A DNA stretch of 64,000 nt from Azorinus chamasolen (taxonomy: Eukaryota > Mollusca > Bivalvia > Cardiida > Solecurtidae). The notes under the pieces are model-generated. The model made no database searches. It saw only the letters and a list, made by a program, of their open reading frames with translations, and was not told the DNA's origin. Every line of letters begins with the position of its first letter. Positions within the stretch are counted from its first letter, which is position 1. Shown piece after piece: positions 20,560-31,344 of the stretch. The position numbers and the translations under genes are program-made. Location of the stretch: the NCBI GenBank assembly GCA_963576725.1, contig OY755237.1:51650253-51714252 (forward strand), given 5' to 3'.

Positions 20560-21890
20560 AGAGATGTCACAGTCACGTGACAAATGCCCCCAAAAAGTAT
20601 ACCCTGTGACCTTGACCTTTGACCCATGGACCAGGGAGTTGACACATCGTCTTTGTGTGGTGAACATTTGTGCCAGGTTCCTTTGAAATCTATTCACAGA
20701 TAAACAAGTAACTGTACCCTGTGACCTTGACCTTTGACATATGGACCAGGGAGCTGAATGCGACACATCATCTTTGTCTGGTGAACATCTGTGCCAAGTT
20801 ATATTGAAATCCATTGATAGATAAAGATGTAACAGACCGGACAAGAAATTTGTGACAAAGTAATTGTATTCTGTGACCTTGACCTTTGACCCATGGACCA
20901 GGGAGTTGAAAGCGACACATCATCTTTGTCTGGTGAACATTTGTGCCAAATCATATTGAAATCCATTGATATATAAAGAAGTTACAGACCGGACACGAAA
21001 TTTGTGACAAAGTAATTGTACCCTGTAACCTTGACCTTTGACCTATGGACCTGGGAGCTGAAAGCGACACATCATCTTTGTGTGGTGAACATTTGTGGCA
21101 AGTTATATTGAAATCCATTGATAGATAAAGAAGTTACAGGCCGGACACGAAATTTGTTACAAAGTAATTGTACCCTGTGACCTTGACTTTTGACCTATGG
21201 ACCTGGGAGTTAAACGCGACACACTGTCTTTGTGTGGTGAACATTTGTGGCAAGTTATATTGAAATCCATTGATAGATAAAGAAGTTACAGGCCGGACAC
21301 GAAATTTGTTACAAAGTAATTGTACCCTGTGACCTTGACCTTTGACCCAAGGACCTGGGAGTTGAACGCGACACATCGTCTTTGTGTGGTGAATATTTTT
21401 GCCAAGTTATTTTGAAATCCATTGATAGATAAAGAAGTTACAGGCCGGACGCGAAATTTGTTACAAAGTAATTGTACCCTGTGACCTTGACTTTTGACCC
21501 ATGGACCTGGGAGTTAAACGTGACACACTGTCTTTGTGTGGTGAACATTTGTGGCAAGTTATATTGAAATACATTGATAGATAAAGAAGTTACAGGCCGG
21601 ACACGATATTTGTTACAAAGTAATTGTACCCTGTGACCTTGACCTTTGACCCATGGACCTGGGAGTTGAACGCGACACATCGTCTTTGTGTGGTGAACAT
21701 TTCGAGGGCTTGGAGCAAAACTATTCTAACTCCTTCACAAAGTGAAGGAGTTAGAATAGTTTTGCACCAAGCCCTCGATTTGTGCCAAGTTATTTTGAAA
21801 TCCATCCACAGATAAAGAACTTATAGAAGGGACACGAATTTGGGATGGACGGATGGAAGGACAGACAGACGGACAGACGACCCTTGTGTA
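20560..21890 (+). repeat. Tandem-core repeat (about 150-bp unit) with TGACCTTGACCTTTGACC
   Basis: About eight units contain CCTGTGACCTTGACCTTTGA, GACACATCATCTTTGT and AAGAAGTTACAGGCCGGACA. A GACAGACAGACGGACAGACG run closes the array. Neighbouring units 21130-21580 are the most alike, indicating recent unit duplication. Unit 8 is interrupted by a small foldback (21703-21777). The antisense frames of 71-106 residues are repeat artefacts. Confidence 0.82.
21703..21777. mobile_element. 75-bp foldback element with ATTT target duplication
   Basis: Arms of 36-37 bases pair almost perfectly: CGAGGGCTTGGAGCAAAACT... against the complementary ...AGTTTTGCACCAAGCCCTCG, with one mismatch. It interrupts GAACATTTGTGCC of the tandem unit and is flanked by ATTT on both sides (21699-21702, 21778-21781). 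Confidence 0.85.
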
Positions 21891-22194
21891 TGACACTTCC
21901 TTTCATCATGCTCTTTCAATAAATGAAATATCATTCCAGTAGCATCACAGCTGATGCACACAGCTACAGATAAATGGTGTATTGAAATCTCTTAATGCTC
22001 AGTATGACCTGTCTTGTTAGTACTTATTAGAATTGCCTCAGAGTACCACATAGGACGGGTTTGGTAGAGAAATATAGGAAAATGTTTAACCTAGGTAACC
22101 TAAATGTCTCCAGATCTAGAGCTCTGTACCCGTATTTTGAGTTGACAGTTACTGCAAGATCAGAATGAATGGAGATGCTAGCAGAAAACATATA

Positions 22195-22449
22195 ACATTA
22201 GCCCACTACCTCAATACAGATGGCTGCTTAATGCCTTTGCAGACAGAGTAGACCCAGATCAGATTACTCTAGTAACAGCCATCTGATCGAGGCCTGCTCT
22301 GTCTGCTTATGAAGTTCAAATATAGATCTGATTCTACAGTTTCTGCTATGGCTAAATATTTCTGTATCAATATGTGAATATAAAATTCAGTTAATTAAAA
22401 TGCATAAAGTAATTATTTCTTACATAAATATCCATCGGGTAAAGGGTTA
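22195..22449. mobile_element. Family A MITE, degenerate
   Basis: It contains CTTTGCAGACAGAGTAGACC, an altered apex (ACTCTAGTAACAGCC), TCTGCTTATGAAGTT and a GGGTAAAGGGTTA end. Confidence 0.65.
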
Positions 22450-22743
22450 CATTTCAGCCCTTTGACAACTGAGAACAGAATCATGAGAATGAAATATACA
22501 CCTATTATTTAATTGTTTGCACATATATGTTAAAGGCCAGCAACCCCTTAAAACAGTTTTGACTCTACCCAAACATTGGAAGAATCAACTGGTAATGGTG
22601 GCGTGTGTCTGGCAACAGCTGTAGATAAGACCAGTGTAAGAAATCAAGTTAAATTTTATTTTGTATTTCTCCATCAACTCTATCTTGCTGGTACTCATTA
22701 GGATTGATACTCATAAACATTGAGTCAATCCTAATGAGTGTAC

Positions 22744-23065
22744 CAACTATATATCTGACACTTTCACATACCTTGTCATCATCAGTAACCTACAACTATA
22801 TATCTGACACGTTCACATACCCTGTCATCATCAGTAACCTACAACTATATATCTGACACGTTCACATACCCTGTCATCATCAGTAATCTACAACTATATA
22901 TCCGACACGTTCACATACCTGTCATCATCAGTAATCTACAACTATATATCCGACACGTTCACATACCCTGTCATCATCAGTAATCTACAACTATATATCC
23001 GACACGTTCATATACCTGTCATCATCAGTAATCTACAACTATATATCCGACACGTTCACATACCG
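22744..23065. repeat. 50-bp minisatellite, about 6.5 units
   Basis: The unit is TACAACTATATATCCGACAC plus GTTCACATACCCTGTCATCA plus TCAGTAATC. It follows a small hairpin (22683-22735) and ends beside a family A copy. Confidence 0.88.
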
Positions 23066-23088
23066 GTACCCCGTCATTTTGTTCAAAA

Positions 23089-23335
23089 TTAACCTTTTAC
23101 TTCATAATGATGAGTATTAATGCAAGAAATAGTGACATCATGAATATTAATGAGATAGTGGCTGACGAAAATAGAAGTTTTTGTCCATGGCAGAAACTGT
23201 AGAATCAGATCTATATTATCCTATAAGCAAACAGTGTATCCTGATATGACTGCTTCTACAGGAGCCATCTGATCTGGGCCTACTTTGTTTGCTAAGGCAT
23301 TAAAAGGTGTCTATACTGGGTAAAGAGTTTTAAAA
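23089..23335. mobile_element. Family A MITE
   Basis: It contains AACCTTTTACTTCATAATGA, GGCAGAAACTGTAGAATCAG, AGGAGCCATCTGATCTGGGC and a GGGTAAAGAG end. Confidence 0.7.
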
Positions 23336-23339
23336 CACT

Positions 23340-23578
23340 TTAAGTACTCCATAAATATACCTTTCTATGGCTTTGCAAACAGAGTAGACTCAGATCAGAC
23401 GGTTGATCAGGGTCTGCTCTGTTTGATTACTTAACAGTTGTTTAGATAAAAATTATGATTCTCCAGTTTCTGAAATGGCCAGAAATTTCTGTGTTCATGT
23501 GTTGTTATGAAAAATAAACTAATTAATATTCAGTCATGATATCATTATTTCTTTCACGAATATTCATGGAGTAAAGGG
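23340..23578. mobile_element. Family A MITE, apex deleted
   Basis: It runs from about TTTAAGTACTCCATAAATA to TCATGGAGTAAAGGG next to TTAA (23579-23582). The hairpin tip is missing: GATCAGACGG joins directly to TTGATCAGGG. Confidence 0.75.
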
Positions 23579-23685
23579 TTAAAGAACAAAACCTGTCCTA
23601 TTTCCTAGAGTTGCATTTCTTTGCATTTCTTTATGCAATTTGCAACAAATCATCATTTTCCATATCCACAGCAGTTGGTTAACCG

Positions 23686-23845
23686 CAGGGTTTTCATTCA
23701 TAACAACCGATTATTTTCTGGACATAGCAGATTGCACTGACATGTTCTTAGATTGAAGTTTCATGGTTTCTAAAAAAAACAACCGATGCAAAACTCATTT
23801 CAGGCGATGGTTTCAATCGGCAATCGGCTGAAAATGAAAACCCTG
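23686..23845. mobile_element. Short hAT-like MITE (CAGGGTTTTC ends)
   Basis: Terminal inverted repeats are CAGGGTTTTCATTC and GAAAATGAAAACCCTG, with GATTATTTTCTGG/CCGATTGC-type internal complementarity. The CAGGG ends suggest hAT. No clean 8-bp duplication is visible, since a family B end abuts its right side. Confidence 0.6.
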
Positions 23846-23849
23846 TTAA

Positions 23850-24022
23850 CCCATTATCTCATATGTTATTTTTAGACCAAACCTCTTTGAATAAATCTAC
23901 CAAAAAGGAACATTTACTAAATAGAGCATTTGCTCCTACGGAGCAAATGCTCTATTTATTGCAATGGTTTCAAAAAGTGACTTTTACAGAGGCGTCAAAA
24001 GGCGTCAATATGCGGGAATGGT
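23850..24022. mobile_element. Family B MITE
   Basis: TTAA flanks both ends (23846-23849, 24023-24026). An internal deletion removes part of the left arm: ACTAAATAGAGCATTTGCTCC lacks the GAAACCATTG part. The right arm is complete. Confidence 0.8.
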
Positions 24023-24147
24023 TTAACTTGTAATTAAAATACCTTTTTAAATTTTACTTCACCTTTAGCTCTAGCTATTTAACATGGTAAGCAAATTTTG
24101 CACATTTTTATCCACTTCTTTTTTAAGCATATTCAAGCTTTCTACAA

Positions 24148-24787
24148 CAAGAGGGCCATGATGGTCCTGATATTGCTCACCAGACAATCAGAGGAGAAGA
24201 TTTTCAGTTTTCGCTATATGGGGGGCAGAGCCAATTTTGACTGCAAGGGCATAATTTACACAACTTGAACCTGATGCTATGTGCCAAATATGAAAGCAGG
24301 GCACCTTCATGTTTCAGAGGAGAAGATTTTCAAAGTTTTCACTATGTTTCTATAGAAGAACTGGCCACCCCTGGGGTGGGCCTATTTTGACCCCAGCGGC
24401 ATAATTTATATAACTTTTGTAGAGGACCTGAACATGATGCTAGGTGCCAAATATGAAAGCTGAGAACCTTCCAGTTTCAGAGATGAAGATTTTCATCAAA
24501 GTTCTCACTATATGTTACTATAGAAAACTGCATCTACCCCTGGGGTGGGGTTAATTTTGACCCCAAGGGCATAATTGGTATAACTTTTGTAGAGGTCCTA
24601 CAGATGATGCTATGTGCCAAAGATAAAAGCTGAGAACCCTGTAGATTCAGAGGAGAAGATTTTTAAAGGTTCAAATTGTTGACAACTGACGACAGACAAT
24701 GGACATTATACAACAGACGACGCAAGCTAACTGACATCAGGCAATCACAAAAGCTCACCCTGAGCACTTTGTGCTCTGGTGAGCTAA
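24148..24787 (+). repeat. Hairpin-ended tandem-core repeat (type T1), short copy
   Basis: It starts ACAAGAGGGCCATGATGG, has about 3.5 units of the same core as the copy at 1-1479, a linker with TTGTTGACAACTGACGACAG, and ends in the hairpin AGCTCACCCTGAGC...CTGGTGAGCT plus AAA. Confidence 0.8.
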
Positions 24788-24822
24788 ATGTAATTTGACT
24801 CACTCTTAAATATTTTGGATCC

Positions 24823-24960
24823 TGGAGAGATGCCTACTTACACACTGTAAAATTTGTAGTGCCTACTTACTCACTGTCAAATTGTTTTGATCCTAGTGAG
24901 AGTGCCTCCTTACTCACTGTCAAATTGTTTGGATCCATGTGAGATGCCTCAGTGTCTCTG
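24823..24960. repeat. Short tandem repeat, about 55-bp unit, 2-3 copies
   Basis: GTGCCTACTTACTCACTGTC plus AAATTGTTTTGATCCTAGTG repeats with changes. Confidence 0.65.
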
Positions 24961-25103
24961 ACTCATCTGGATCCTAACTGTTTGCAATATTCCCAAACAG
25001 AACTTTTTTTTACAGAAGCTAAAAGTTTGGCACTCTAAATTTCATATATGATGTATAATTGATACATCTGCTGAAGGCAGAGAAACACAGATTTATAACT
25101 GAC

Positions 25104-25644
25104 CTGATCGAGGAAATGATACCACCCAGACATCACTGGGATCTGTTTCAAACTTTTCAATATCTTCAAGGCTTTTCACCACAAAGTCTGGTATAACAAA
25201 GTCTTTGTATGTATAGGCTGGCAGTCTCTTCCACTCTGTTATTTTCAACTGAGTTATTCCTTTCCATTCCAGTCGTTTCCTTTTAATCTCCCTGAACAGA
25301 ATGGCTGTCAGTAAAAAGGCTCCAACTATAAATGACCCATATACAGCTACTAAAAGAAAGGGATTTTTTTCCTGTTTTCCATCTTTTGATTTTGTGGAAT
25401 ATAAGCATCTGTGAGTTCTCTGTTTCAGCAAAGGAGATCCAAGAAACACATTTTTCTTTGTGTGCTGGTATGACCTGCAGAAAAGCTTTCCACTGTTGTT
25501 GTAAAGAAAATTAAACTGGTTATTCCCCTGTAATCCTGGAGAACCCCAAAACAAGCCAGTAAATCGTTTGGTACCAATTATCATAAATCTACTTCCTGTA
25601 AGCGTGTGAGTCATCATAGCCCAGTTATATCTTCAAACCATTTC
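25104..25644 (-). CDS. Sulfotransferase gene, first coding exon, with leader and membrane segment
   Basis: Translation starts at Met 25617; an in-frame TGA lies just upstream in the same exon, and a likely acceptor (TTTTCAG, 25650-25645) implies an upstream 5' UTR exon. Residues 1-78 contain no Asp or Glu but about ten Lys/Arg, like a mitochondrial presequence. Residues 86-108 (NPFLLVAVYGSFIVGAFLLT and on) form one membrane-spanning helix followed by REIKRKR. The SULT domain begins around DFVIPDFVVKSL and ends in VSFPRSG, the PAPS 5'-phosphosulfate loop, with Arg where most SULTs have Lys. The donor is TCAG|GTCAGT (GT at 25103-25102). Exons 1-5 give about 378 residues, so the protein would be near 415, against about 295 for cytosolic SULTs. 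The substrate is unknown. Confidence 0.9.
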
Positions 25645-25689
25645 CTGAAAATGAAAGCATCATTATTCATTAGTAGTATAATGTGTAGT

Positions 25690-26065
25690 TTTATAACCAG
25701 TTTCTCCACAGACACACCTTTTAATGCCCTCGACAAACAGAGTAGACCCAGATCAGACAGCTCCTGTAGAAACAGTCTGACCAACATGTGCTCTGCTCTG
25801 CATGCTTATGGAATTACATGTACATAGATTTAATAATCAGCCCATGTTAATATCGTTCCAAGAACATGGACTGTTATATACTTACTGTTACTAGTTCATG
25901 TATGATGTATCTTTACTCCATGAATATTCATGTAAGAAATAATGACATCATGAATAGCAACTAGATGAGTTTTTTCTAATGGCTCATAATTAAACACAGA
26001 AAATGTTGGTCATGGCAGAAATTGTGGAATCAGATTAAGATCTATATTAATCCAAAAGCAAACAA
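25690..26065. mobile_element. Family A MITE copies, two partial, adjacent
   Basis: A partial copy (ACAAACAGAGTAGACCCAGA at about 25735, AGCTCCTGTAGAAACAGTC apex) is followed by the left half of another (ACTCCATGAATATTCATGTA, about 25916) that runs into the 48-bp array. Confidence 0.65.
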
Positions 26066-26325
26066 AGCAGAGCCCAATTAACCCTTTCCTCCATAAATAC
26101 AGCTTTCTAAACAAAGCAGAGCCCAATTAACCCTTTCCTCCATAAATACAGCTTTCTAAACAAAGCAGAGCCCAATTAACCCTTTCCTCCATAAATACAG
26201 CTTTCTAAATAAAGCAGAGCCCAATTAACCCTTTCCTCTATAAATACAGCTTTCTAAATAAAGCAGAGCCCAATTAACCCTTTCCTCCATAAATACAGCT
26301 TTCTAAACAAAGCAGAGCCAAATTA
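26066..26325. repeat. 48-bp minisatellite built from family A end sequence
   Basis: The unit is AAAGCAGAGCCCAATTAACC plus CTTTCCTCCATAAATACAGC plus TTTCTAAAC, about 5.5 copies. It joins the A motif CAAACAAAGCAGAGCCC to the TTAACCCTTTCCTCCATAAA end. Confidence 0.85.
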
Positions 26326-26326
26326 A

Positions 26327-26547
26327 CCCTTTCCTCCATAAATACGCCTTTCTACGCCTTTGTAAAAGTCACTTTTTGAAACCATTGTGATAAATAGAGC
26401 ATTTGCTCCAAAGGAGAAAATGCTCTTTTTATCACAATGGGTTCAAAACTACGAAATTCTAATGTTTTCCTTTTCTCTAGTTTATACTCTTTTTCGGTAC
26501 ATTTATTCGAAGTGGTTGGATCTAAAAATAGCCTATGAGGGGATGGG
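26327..26547. mobile_element. Family B MITE
   Basis: TTAA flanks both ends (26323-26326, 26548-26551). Arms are complete except for an apex change (GCTCCAAAGGAGAAAATGC). Confidence 0.82.
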
Positions 26548-26769
26548 TTAAGACAACTCCTTCAGGAGCCATTTGATCTGGGTCTACTCTATTTGCAAAG
26601 GTGTTAAATGTGTATCCGGTGAGAAATGGGTTCAATCCTACATTGTAATTAGGCATTCAATGAAATAAATAGTTAAAACAGCCTCTTTGAAAGACTTTCT
26701 ACTTCCAGTTACTAAGGATTTACTCAAATTCATGGTAAGTTTTTGTTTTTATTTAAATTATTTTATCCA

Positions 26770-27108
26770 CAGGGCTTTTTTTTGGGCCGATTTTATATCT
26801 GTTATTGGGCTATATTCCCAATGGCAAAAAGTATGTTCTTTTCCCAATTTTTGGAGGAAAATTTCAAATTTCAAGGCAGAAAAACAAACCTTGATATATG
26901 CAGTACAATTGTTCTTGGAACAAATTGTTCAAACTTTTTTATCAGTTAGAAAGTTCAGAGTTATTCATGCATTAATACTTTAAGTTAATTATCAATTTCA
27001 AAGTGTAGTATGAAACCATGTAAAATTTCCAATTTTTACAATTTTCGCGATAAAATTCCCAATTCCAGGGACATGGGCCATTGTCCCAAAATAGTGAAAA
27101 AAGCCCTG
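26770..27108. mobile_element. Non-autonomous element with CAGGGCTTTTTT ends
   Basis: Inverted ends are CAGGGCTTTTTTTTGGG and AGTGAAAAAAGCCCTG. Direct repeats ATCCA flank it (26765-26769, 27109-27113). The same end sequence recurs near 43352-43730. hAT-like ends are inferred; the 5-bp flank is shorter than the 8 bp usual for hAT. The two open frames here are not genes. Confidence 0.65.
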
Positions 27109-27149
27109 ATCCAGGTCACATGGATAAGAGCTAAAGGTGGTTTTCAACA

Positions 27150-27590
27150 CAAAATAAGATAGTCATACCTTTAGTCATGTTCAAGTTTGCTTTTCACAGC
27201 ACCAGTTCATTAAAAATGCATCACCCAACCATAAAATCCACAGTCGAGATCAATGAAAATCATGCCAATTTTTTGGACACCACAGTACTATATAAAGACA
27301 GAACCGGTCTCCTACAAACAACTCTATACAGTAAACCGATAGACGCTCATATGTACCTTCATTTACAGTCTTTACACAAGAAAATAAGCGTACCGTACAG
27401 CCACGCAGTAAGGATCCGCTGGATTTGCAGTACTCAAGAAGCCTTTGACCAAAATGCCACTACACTCATGAATAACCTGAAAATTAGGGGATATCTGACC
27501 AACACAATCAAAATAGCCATAAAAAAGACACGGAATTTAGACAGAGACACACTCATCAATCCAACTAGAACAAGTTAATGTTGTATTGCT
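27150..27590 (+). pseudogene. Penelope-like element, end of reverse transcriptase (fragment)
   Basis: The frame contains HHPTIKSTVEINENHANFLD, then LYSKPIDAHMYLHLQS and IPYS-like VPYSHAVRIRWICS, ending with a RGYLTN...AIKKTRNLDRD block. These are typical of the region after the RT palm in Penelope-like elements. The upstream RT is missing. The frame stops at INPTRTS, where a nested repeat begins, and the matching continuation starts at 30532. Confidence 0.85.
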
Positions 27591-27721
27591 ATGCATTAAA
27601 TGAGTCCCCCACCGGATAAAAAAAAACCTACTCTGACCCACCCACCCATGGTGTAGTTGACCATGGTATATTCATGACCAACCTGAATGGTATTTGTAAA
27701 AATCATACGAAAAACAATACG

Positions 27722-29534
27722 AAACAAGAGGGCCATGATGGCCCTTAATCGCTCACCTGTTCGTAACAGATTAATGATTTCAATGACAGATTGCATAATT
27801 TGAAAAATCTTGGTAGAAAACCATCAGATGATGCTACATACTAAATATAAAGAGTCTAGACCTTAAAGATTTTCCTAAGCCCCAGGGCGGGGTCAATTTT
27901 GATCCGGGGTTCATAATTTGAAAATCTTGGTAGAGGGCTATTAGATAATGCAACATACCAAATATCTAAGGTCTATGCCTTACAAGTTCAGAGAAGACTT
28001 TTAAAGATTTTTAAGAGAAGATTTTTAAAAACTTTCCTATAAAAAACTGATATGCCCCTGGGCGGGGAAGTTTTCAACCCAGGGGACATAATTTGAACAA
28101 TCTTGGTAGAAAACTATTAGATAGCGCTACATACCAAATATTAAAGGTCTCTGACTTACAGTTTTGGAGAAGAAGATTCTTAAAGCTTTTCATATGAAAA
28201 ACTGATAAGCCCCAGGGCGGGGCCATTTTTGACCCAGGGGTAATAATTTGAATAATCTTTGTAGAAAACCATTAGATGATGCTACATACCAAATATCAAG
28301 GGCCTAGACCTTACAGTTCTGGAGGAGAAGATTTTTAAAGATTTTCCTATGAAAAACTGATAAGCCCTTGGGCGGGGCCATTTTTGGTCAGGGGGTTATA
28401 TTTTGATTAATCTTAGTAGAGGACGATTAAATAATGCTACATACCAAATATCAAAGGTCTATACTTTATAATTTTAGAGAAGAATATATTTAAATTTTCC
28501 TATGAAAAACTGATAAGCCCCGAGGCGGGCCATATTTGGCCCAGGGGTCATAATTTGAACAATCTTAGTAGAGGACCATTAGATCATGCTACATACCAAA
28601 TATCAAAGGTCTATGCCTTACAGTTTCAGAGAAGATGATTTCTTCAAGATTTTCCTATGAAAAACTGATAAGCACTGGGGCGGGGCCATTTTTGTCCTGG
28701 GGGTCATAATTTGAACAATCTTAGTAGAGGACCATTAGATGATGCTACATACCAAATACCAAAGGTCTATTCCTTACATTTTCAGAGAAGAAGATTTTTA
28801 AAGATTTTCCTATGAAAAACTGATAAGCCCCGGGGTGGGGCCATTTTTGGCCCAGGGGTCATAATTTGAACAATCTTAGTAGAGGACCATTAGATCATGC
28901 TACATACCAAATATCAAAGGTCTATGCCTTACAGTTTCAGAGAAGATGATTTTTAAAGATTTTCCTATGAAAAACTGATAAGCCCTGGGGCGGGGCCATT
29001 TTTGGCCCAGGGGTCATAATTTGAACAATTTTAGTAGAGGACCATTAGATGATGCTACATACCAAATACCAAAGGTCTATGCCTGACAGTTTCAGAGAAG
29101 AAGATTTTTAAAGATTTTCCTATGAAAAACTGATAAGCCCCGGGGTGGGGCCATTTTTGGCCCAGGGGTCATAATTTGAACAATCTTAGTAGAGGACCAT
29201 TAGATGATGCTACATACCAAATATCAAATGTCTATGCCTTACAGTTTCAGAGAAGAAGATTTTTAAAGATTTTCCTATGAAAAACTGATAAGCCCTGGGG
29301 CGGGGCCATTTTTGGCCCGGGGGAGATAATTTGAACAATCTTTGTAGAGGACCATTACATCATACTACATACCAAATATCAAAGCTCTTGGCTTTGTAGT
29401 TCCAGAGAAGAAGATGTTTAAGTAAATTGTTGACGCCCGCACGTACGCACGACGCACATACGCACGACGCACGACGCCGGACATAGGATCATCCCAATAG
29501 CTCACCTTGGCACTTTGTGCCAGGTGAGCTAAAA
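27722..29534 (+). repeat. Hairpin-ended tandem-core repeat (type T1), long copy
   Basis: It starts ACAAGAGGGCCATGATGGCC. About ten units of roughly 155 bp carry TTTTCCTATGAAAAACTGAT and CATGCTACATACCAAATATC. The linker GACGCCCGCACGTACGCACG leads to the 3' hairpin AGCTCACCTTGGCAC/GTGCCAGGTGAGCT plus AAAA. The core is the same as in the reverse copy at 54773-55823 and differs from that at 1-1479. Confidence 0.85.
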
Positions 29535-30460
29535 AGGGGAATAACTCATTTACCAGTAGATAAAAAGTGATTGTCCTGACAAGAAAATATGAAAAGGGGA
29601 ATAACTCCAAAAATATTGATGCTAGAGTTATGGCAATTGTGCATGACACTTCCTCTCATCATGATTGTTCCATATGTGAAGTTTCAAATCAATTGAACCA
29701 GTAGATAAAGAGTTATTGTCCGGACAAGGAAATATGAAAAAGGGGAATATCTCCAAATTTATTACTGCTGGGTTATGGCCCTTGTGCATGACATTTCCTC
29801 TCATCATGCTTGTTTCATATGTGAAGTTTCAAATCAATTGAACCAGTAGATAAAGAGTTATTGTCCGGACAAGAAAATATGAAAAAGGGGAATAACTCCA
29901 AAATTATTAATTATAGAGTTATGGCCCTTGTGCATGACATTTCCTCTCACCATGCTTGTTCCAAATGTGAAGTTTCAAATCAATTGAACCAGCAGATAAA
30001 GAGTTATTGTCCGGACAAGGAATTATAAAAAAGGGGATTAACTACAAAATTATTGATGCTAGAATTATGGCCCTTGTTAATGGCACTTCCTCTCATCATG
30101 CTTGGTCCATATATGAAGTTTCAAATCAGTTGAACCAGTAGAGAAAGAGTTATTGTCTGGACAAAAAAAATATGAAAAAGGGGAATAAGTCAAAAAATAT
30201 TGATGCTAGAGTTATGGCCCCTGTAAATGACACTTCCTCTCATCATGCTTGGTCCATATATGAAGTTTCAAATCAATTGAACCAGTAGATAAAGAGTTAT
30301 TGTCTGGACCAAAAAATATGAAAACGGGGAATAACTCAAAAATATTGATGCTAGAGTTATGACCCTTGTGCATGACACTTCCTCTCATCATGCTTGTTCA
30401 ATGTGTGAAGTTATAATGAATTTAGCCTACCCATGTAGGAGAAGGGTGACAGACGGACGG
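29535..30460. repeat. Tandem array, about 147-bp unit, shared with other repeat families
   Basis: About six units with AGGGGAATAACTCCAAAAAT, CATGACACTTCCTCTCATCA and GATAAAGAGTTATTGTCCGG. The reverse complement of the same unit fills 45590-46740 and part of 56750-57060, inside elements with quite different ends. Confidence 0.85.
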
Positions 30461-30531
30461 ACGGACAGATGGTCAGACAGACGGAATCGAGCAAACCTAT
30501 AGTCCCCCAACCGCTAACCGGTGGGGGACTA

Positions 30532-31103
30532 AAAACAGATGAGAACCAACTAGTACCGCTGATAGTTACCAACAACCCTAGAAATCCGAACTTTGGCAAA
30601 ATTATATCAGCAAACATGAAACTGCTCAAATCTCTACCAGAAAGCCAAATATTATACCAAGTTAAAATCCTCATGGTTACCAGAAAATCCACCAGACTAA
30701 AACAATCTCTGGTAAAAACAAAATCTGCTCTGCATGCAAATTCATCAACAACAAAAACACCATGCAGAGCAATACCACCGGGAAACTTTTTACCATCCAA
30801 GGAGTCTTTAACTGCGAAACCACCAGTATCATCTATGTCATAACCTGCAAAAAGTGCCATCTTCAATACGTCGGACAAACCGGGAACAGCATGAGGGAAC
30901 GTCTGTATGGGCATATTAATGACATTAAAACAGAGAACATCATCAAGCCCGTTTCCCGCCATTTCTGTCGCACCAATCACAGTATCAACGACGTCGACGT
31001 CACAATCCTTTTTGACACTGCTAAAAATATTAACATCGACTCAGAACCAAAGAAGCCTTCATACAGCTATTCAAAACAATACAACCATTTGGACTTAATC
31101 TAA
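30532..31103 (+). pseudogene. Penelope-like element, GIY-YIG endonuclease end (one frameshift)
   Basis: One frame carries LVPLIVTNNPRNPNFGKIIS, a typical Penelope linker. After a one-base shift near 30715-30722 (A-rich stretch) a second frame gives ICSACKF, then IIYVITCKKCHLQYVGQTGN and SMRERLYGHI. This is the Cys-containing linker followed by the GIY-YIG nuclease motif (IYVI...YVG) with its conserved Arg. With the RT fragment at 27150-27590 it forms one element split by a later insertion. Confidence 0.88.
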
Positions 31104-31344
31104 TTCAAGGATGAGAGGGCAACCAAGAAAACCACCACCAGCAGACAAGTACAAGATATTAGGAGCCTGACTTATACCATAAGATTTTAAGAGGAAATAC
31201 TATCCACCTTGGAAGACACTTGAAAACGCACAATCACATAAGAAGAAAATACCAATGTCCAGACTGCCAGTGCCTATAGAGCCGTATAGACTATATATTA
31301 ATCAAAGCGCTGCAGGCGCTGTAGGCCTGGGCATAAGAAGGGTT

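Larger units (their letters stand above)
27602..30531 (+). mobile_element. Nested composite repeat inserted in the Penelope element (AGTCCCCCACCGG ends)
   Basis: The left boundary AGTCCCCCACCGG (27602-27614) is inverted at the right as CCGGTGGGGGACT (30519-30531). The right end is also a local hairpin (AGTCCCCCAACC/GGTGGGGGACT). Inside lie a T1 repeat (27722-29534) and a second tandem-core array (29535-30460). The Penelope coding sequence stops on one side and resumes on the other. Confidence 0.72.

Noticed and set aside
26687..26983. 98-residue plus-strand frame with hydrophobic N-terminus
   Set aside because: It spans the CAGGGCTTTTTT element (26770-27108) boundary and has low-complexity content, so it is not a gene.
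30411..30980. 189-residue minus-strand frame
   Set aside because: It is antisense to the Penelope GIY-YIG fragment and the end of the nested repeat.
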